Part shown: piece by piece, positions 54,808 to 56,099 of the stretch
Layout of the letters: each line of letters opens with the position of its first letter
Position numbering within the stretch: position 1 is the stretch's first letter
DNA from: Oscillospiraceae bacterium
GTDB lineage: Bacteria > Bacillota > Clostridia > Oscillospirales > Acutalibacteraceae
Direction: 5' to 3'
NCBI GenBank assembly: GCA_009779495.1
Contig: WRED01000008.1
Coordinates: forward strand, 1 to 56,099
Length of the DNA: 56,099 nucleotides
Translations under genes and position numbers: made by a program
The notes under the pieces: model-generated
The model's database searches: none
What the model was told of the DNA's origin: nothing
What the model saw: the letters and a program-made list of their open reading frames with translations, nothing else

Positions 54808-55992
54808 ATGATTTTTTCTGGCGAATTCTTAATTTTCGACGGCGCGATGGGTACGATGCTCCAAAAGCGCGGCCTGAAGCCCGGGGGACTGCCCGAGCTT
54901 TTGAACCTCACAAACGGCGATACTGTCCGCGCGGTGCATGAGGAGTATGTCCGCGCCGGGGCGAACGTTGTGACGGCGAACACTTTCGGCGCGAACGCGT
55001 ACAAGCTCGCGGGCAAGGCGTCCGTGCCCGAAGTCGTTTCGGCGGGAGTCAGGCTGGCCAGGGAGTCAGGCGCGAAATACGTTGCCCTCGACGTGGGGCC
55101 GACAGGCGCGCTGTTTGCTCCCATGGGCGATCTGGACTTTGATACGGCTCTCGGCGTATTCGGTGAGCAGATCAGGGCAGGCGTACAGGCGGGCGCGGAT
55201 CTTATCCTCATCGAAACCATGGCCGACCTGCTCGAAGCAAAGGCGGCTCTCATAGCGGCCAAGGACGTCTGTGACCTGCCTGTGTTCGTGACGATGACCT
55301 ATGAGGAAAGCGGGCGGACGTTTTTGGGCGCAGACCCGGCCGCCGCGACGGCGACGCTCTGCGCTTTCGGCACGGACGCGGTGGGCATCAACTGTTCATT
55401 GGCTCCCGGCGCGATACTGCCCGTAGCTGACACGGTGCTCAAGTACGCGACAGTCCCGGTGATCGTGCAGGCGAACGCGGGAATGCCCTGTACGCACGGC
55501 GGCGAGGTGTACTACAGCGTGGGCGCGGACGAATACGCCAAAGGCGTCGCGGAGCTTATCGCAAAAGGCGTTTCGATACTTGGCGGCTGCTGCGGCACGA
55601 CGCCGGAATACATCGCGAAAATCAGGGAGATGACAAGGGGCATGACGCCCGCGGCACGCGGCGAAGCGGTTCGCCCGGTCGCGGCGAGCGCGCGCGAGGT
55701 CGTGCTGCCCGGAGATATCGTTTACGGATATGTTGACGTGGATTCCGCACAGCTTGCGGCCGGAAGAATGGACGATATCATCGACGGCGTGATGGACGCG
55801 CTGGACGACGGGCCGGACGTTCTCGCGCTACGGCTGCCTGCGGCTGCCGGTGCTGAGGCGGTAAAGGGACTGATCGCGGAGATCAACGCACTGACGCAGA
55901 AGCCGGTGCGGGTTGAGGGCGCGGCGCGGGAGGTTTTGCGCGCGGCGGCGCGATGCTATAATGGGATTTTAGATGTATTAGGGCGTGTTTGA
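54808..55992 (+). CDS. Homocysteine S-methyltransferase family protein with truncated pterin-like domain
   Basis: 394 residues, with GGAGATG upstream. Residues 1-290 are a complete homocysteine-binding domain of the MetH/BHMT type: IFDGAMGTMLQKRGL, GANVVTANTFGANAYKL, GADLILIETMADLLEAKAAL, and the zinc ligands Cys in GINCSLAP and the CC pair in GGCCGTTPEYI. It uses homocysteine as methyl acceptor. The last about 100 residues (DVLALRLPAAAGAEAVKGLI and TQKPVRVEGAAREVLRAAAR) resemble the first half of a pterin-binding domain ('PLxIDSxxxEALEAALKxYPG') and then stop. Full MetH also carries cobalamin domains, absent here. It may work with partner proteins. Confidence 0.85.
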   Translation: MIFSGEFLIFDGAMGTMLQKRGLKPGGLPELLNLTNGDTVRAVHEEYVRAGANVVTANTFGANAYKLAGKASVPEVVSAGVRLARESGAKYVALDVGPTGALFAPMGDLDFDTALGVFGEQIRAGVQAGADLILIETMADLLEAKAALIAAKDVCDLPVFVTMTYEESGRTFLGADPAAATATLCAFGTDAVGINCSLAPGAILPVADTVLKYATVPVIVQANAGMPCTHGGEVYYSVGADEYAKGVAELIAKGVSILGGCCGTTPEYIAKIREMTRGMTPAARGEAVRPVAASAREVVLPGDIVYGYVDVDSAQLAAGRMDDIIDGVMDALDDGPDVLALRLPAAAGAEAVKGLIAEINALTQKPVRVEGAAREVLRAAARCYNGILDVLGRV

Positions 55993-56020
55993 AAAAACCA
56001 CGCGCACGTCTTTTTGGCGC

Positions 56021-56099
56021 TTTTTCCGCCGCACTGCGTTAAAATTTCTTAAAATACGGGAGTATTCTTTCAAAATTTTATCTTGTGCGGGCGAAAAAA
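56021..56099. repeat. Palindromic element cut by the right edge
   Basis: From about 56021 the sequence folds on itself: TTTTTCCGCCGCACTGCG with TAAAATTTCTTAAAATAC on the left, then AGTATT, AAAATTTTA, and TTGTGCGGGCGAAAAAA on the right. The centre is near 56060. The outer flank CCACGCGCACGTC (about 55999) suggests it extends past the window. It starts just after the methyltransferase stop. Confidence 0.6.

Overview
This 56 kb window looks like chromosome from an anaerobic, low-to-mid GC Gram-positive bacterium of the Clostridia. The reasons are strong AGGAGG-type ribosome binding sites, perfect TTGACA/TATAAT-like promoters, a T-box leader on valS, a dgt-dnaG-rpoD block, a LytR-CpsA-Psr protein, iron-sulfur-rich NADH-dehydrogenase-like redox genes, dockerin repeats on a secreted protease, many carbohydrate-active enzymes and a type A RNase P RNA. 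I cannot place it to genus from sequence alone.

Layout. 1-4.1 kb is a mobile-element graveyard: the 5' end of an IS1182-type transposase runs off the left edge, and N- and C-terminal scraps of one kind of serine recombinase flank a dockerin-bearing subtilase. 4.2-15.5 kb is mostly housekeeping on the minus strand: a lipoprotein, a zinc-ribbon membrane protein, valS with its T-box, rpoD, dnaG, dgt and an HtpX-like M48 protease, with a divergent ribbon-helix-helix protein. 15.5-28 kb holds a YigZ protein, a GH5 endoglycoceramidase-like enzyme, a GyrI-like domain protein, a GH4 enzyme, a DMT transporter, glycerate kinase, an aminotransferase, a GNAT-HIT fusion, aroQ, a fused aroE-aroK and a GH27 alpha-galactosidase. 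Most are tightly packed on the minus strand and probably co-transcribed. 28-29.5 kb has a degenerate kinase-like protein and plsY.

29.5-29.8 kb appears to carry an unannotated type I toxin-antitoxin locus. It has a 23-residue hydrophobic peptide and a convergent small RNA, both with TTGACA-17-TATACT promoters, meeting at a shared bidirectional terminator. 29.85-37 kb encodes NuoE-like and NuoF-like subunits and a 932-residue fusion of 2Fe-2S ferredoxin, GltD-like flavoprotein, ferredoxin domains and a truncated NuoG/formate-dehydrogenase-like module. A lipoprotein gene and an opposite-strand DUF4474 gene are interspersed. 37-42.4 kb is a probable sugar or polyol catabolic group (duplicated class II aldolase, class III aminotransferase, FGGY kinase) plus a frameshifted FMN-binding protein. 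42.4-48 kb has a methyltransferase behind a leader peptide, a GNAT, a GH2 glycosidase coupled to a ferredoxin-type aldo/keto reductase, and an LCP protein. 48.2-56.1 kb has rnpB, an ATP-grasp protein, two membrane proteins, recD2, a GNAT, a comF-like gene and a homocysteine methyltransferase.

Palindromic intergenic repeats run through the window: a four-copy MITE-like family with terminal inverted repeats, two large palindromes side by side near 40.5 kb, a palindrome inside the valS T-box, one that lengthens P12 of RNase P RNA, and one cut by the right edge. All functions are inferred from motifs read by eye; no database or folding computation was run.
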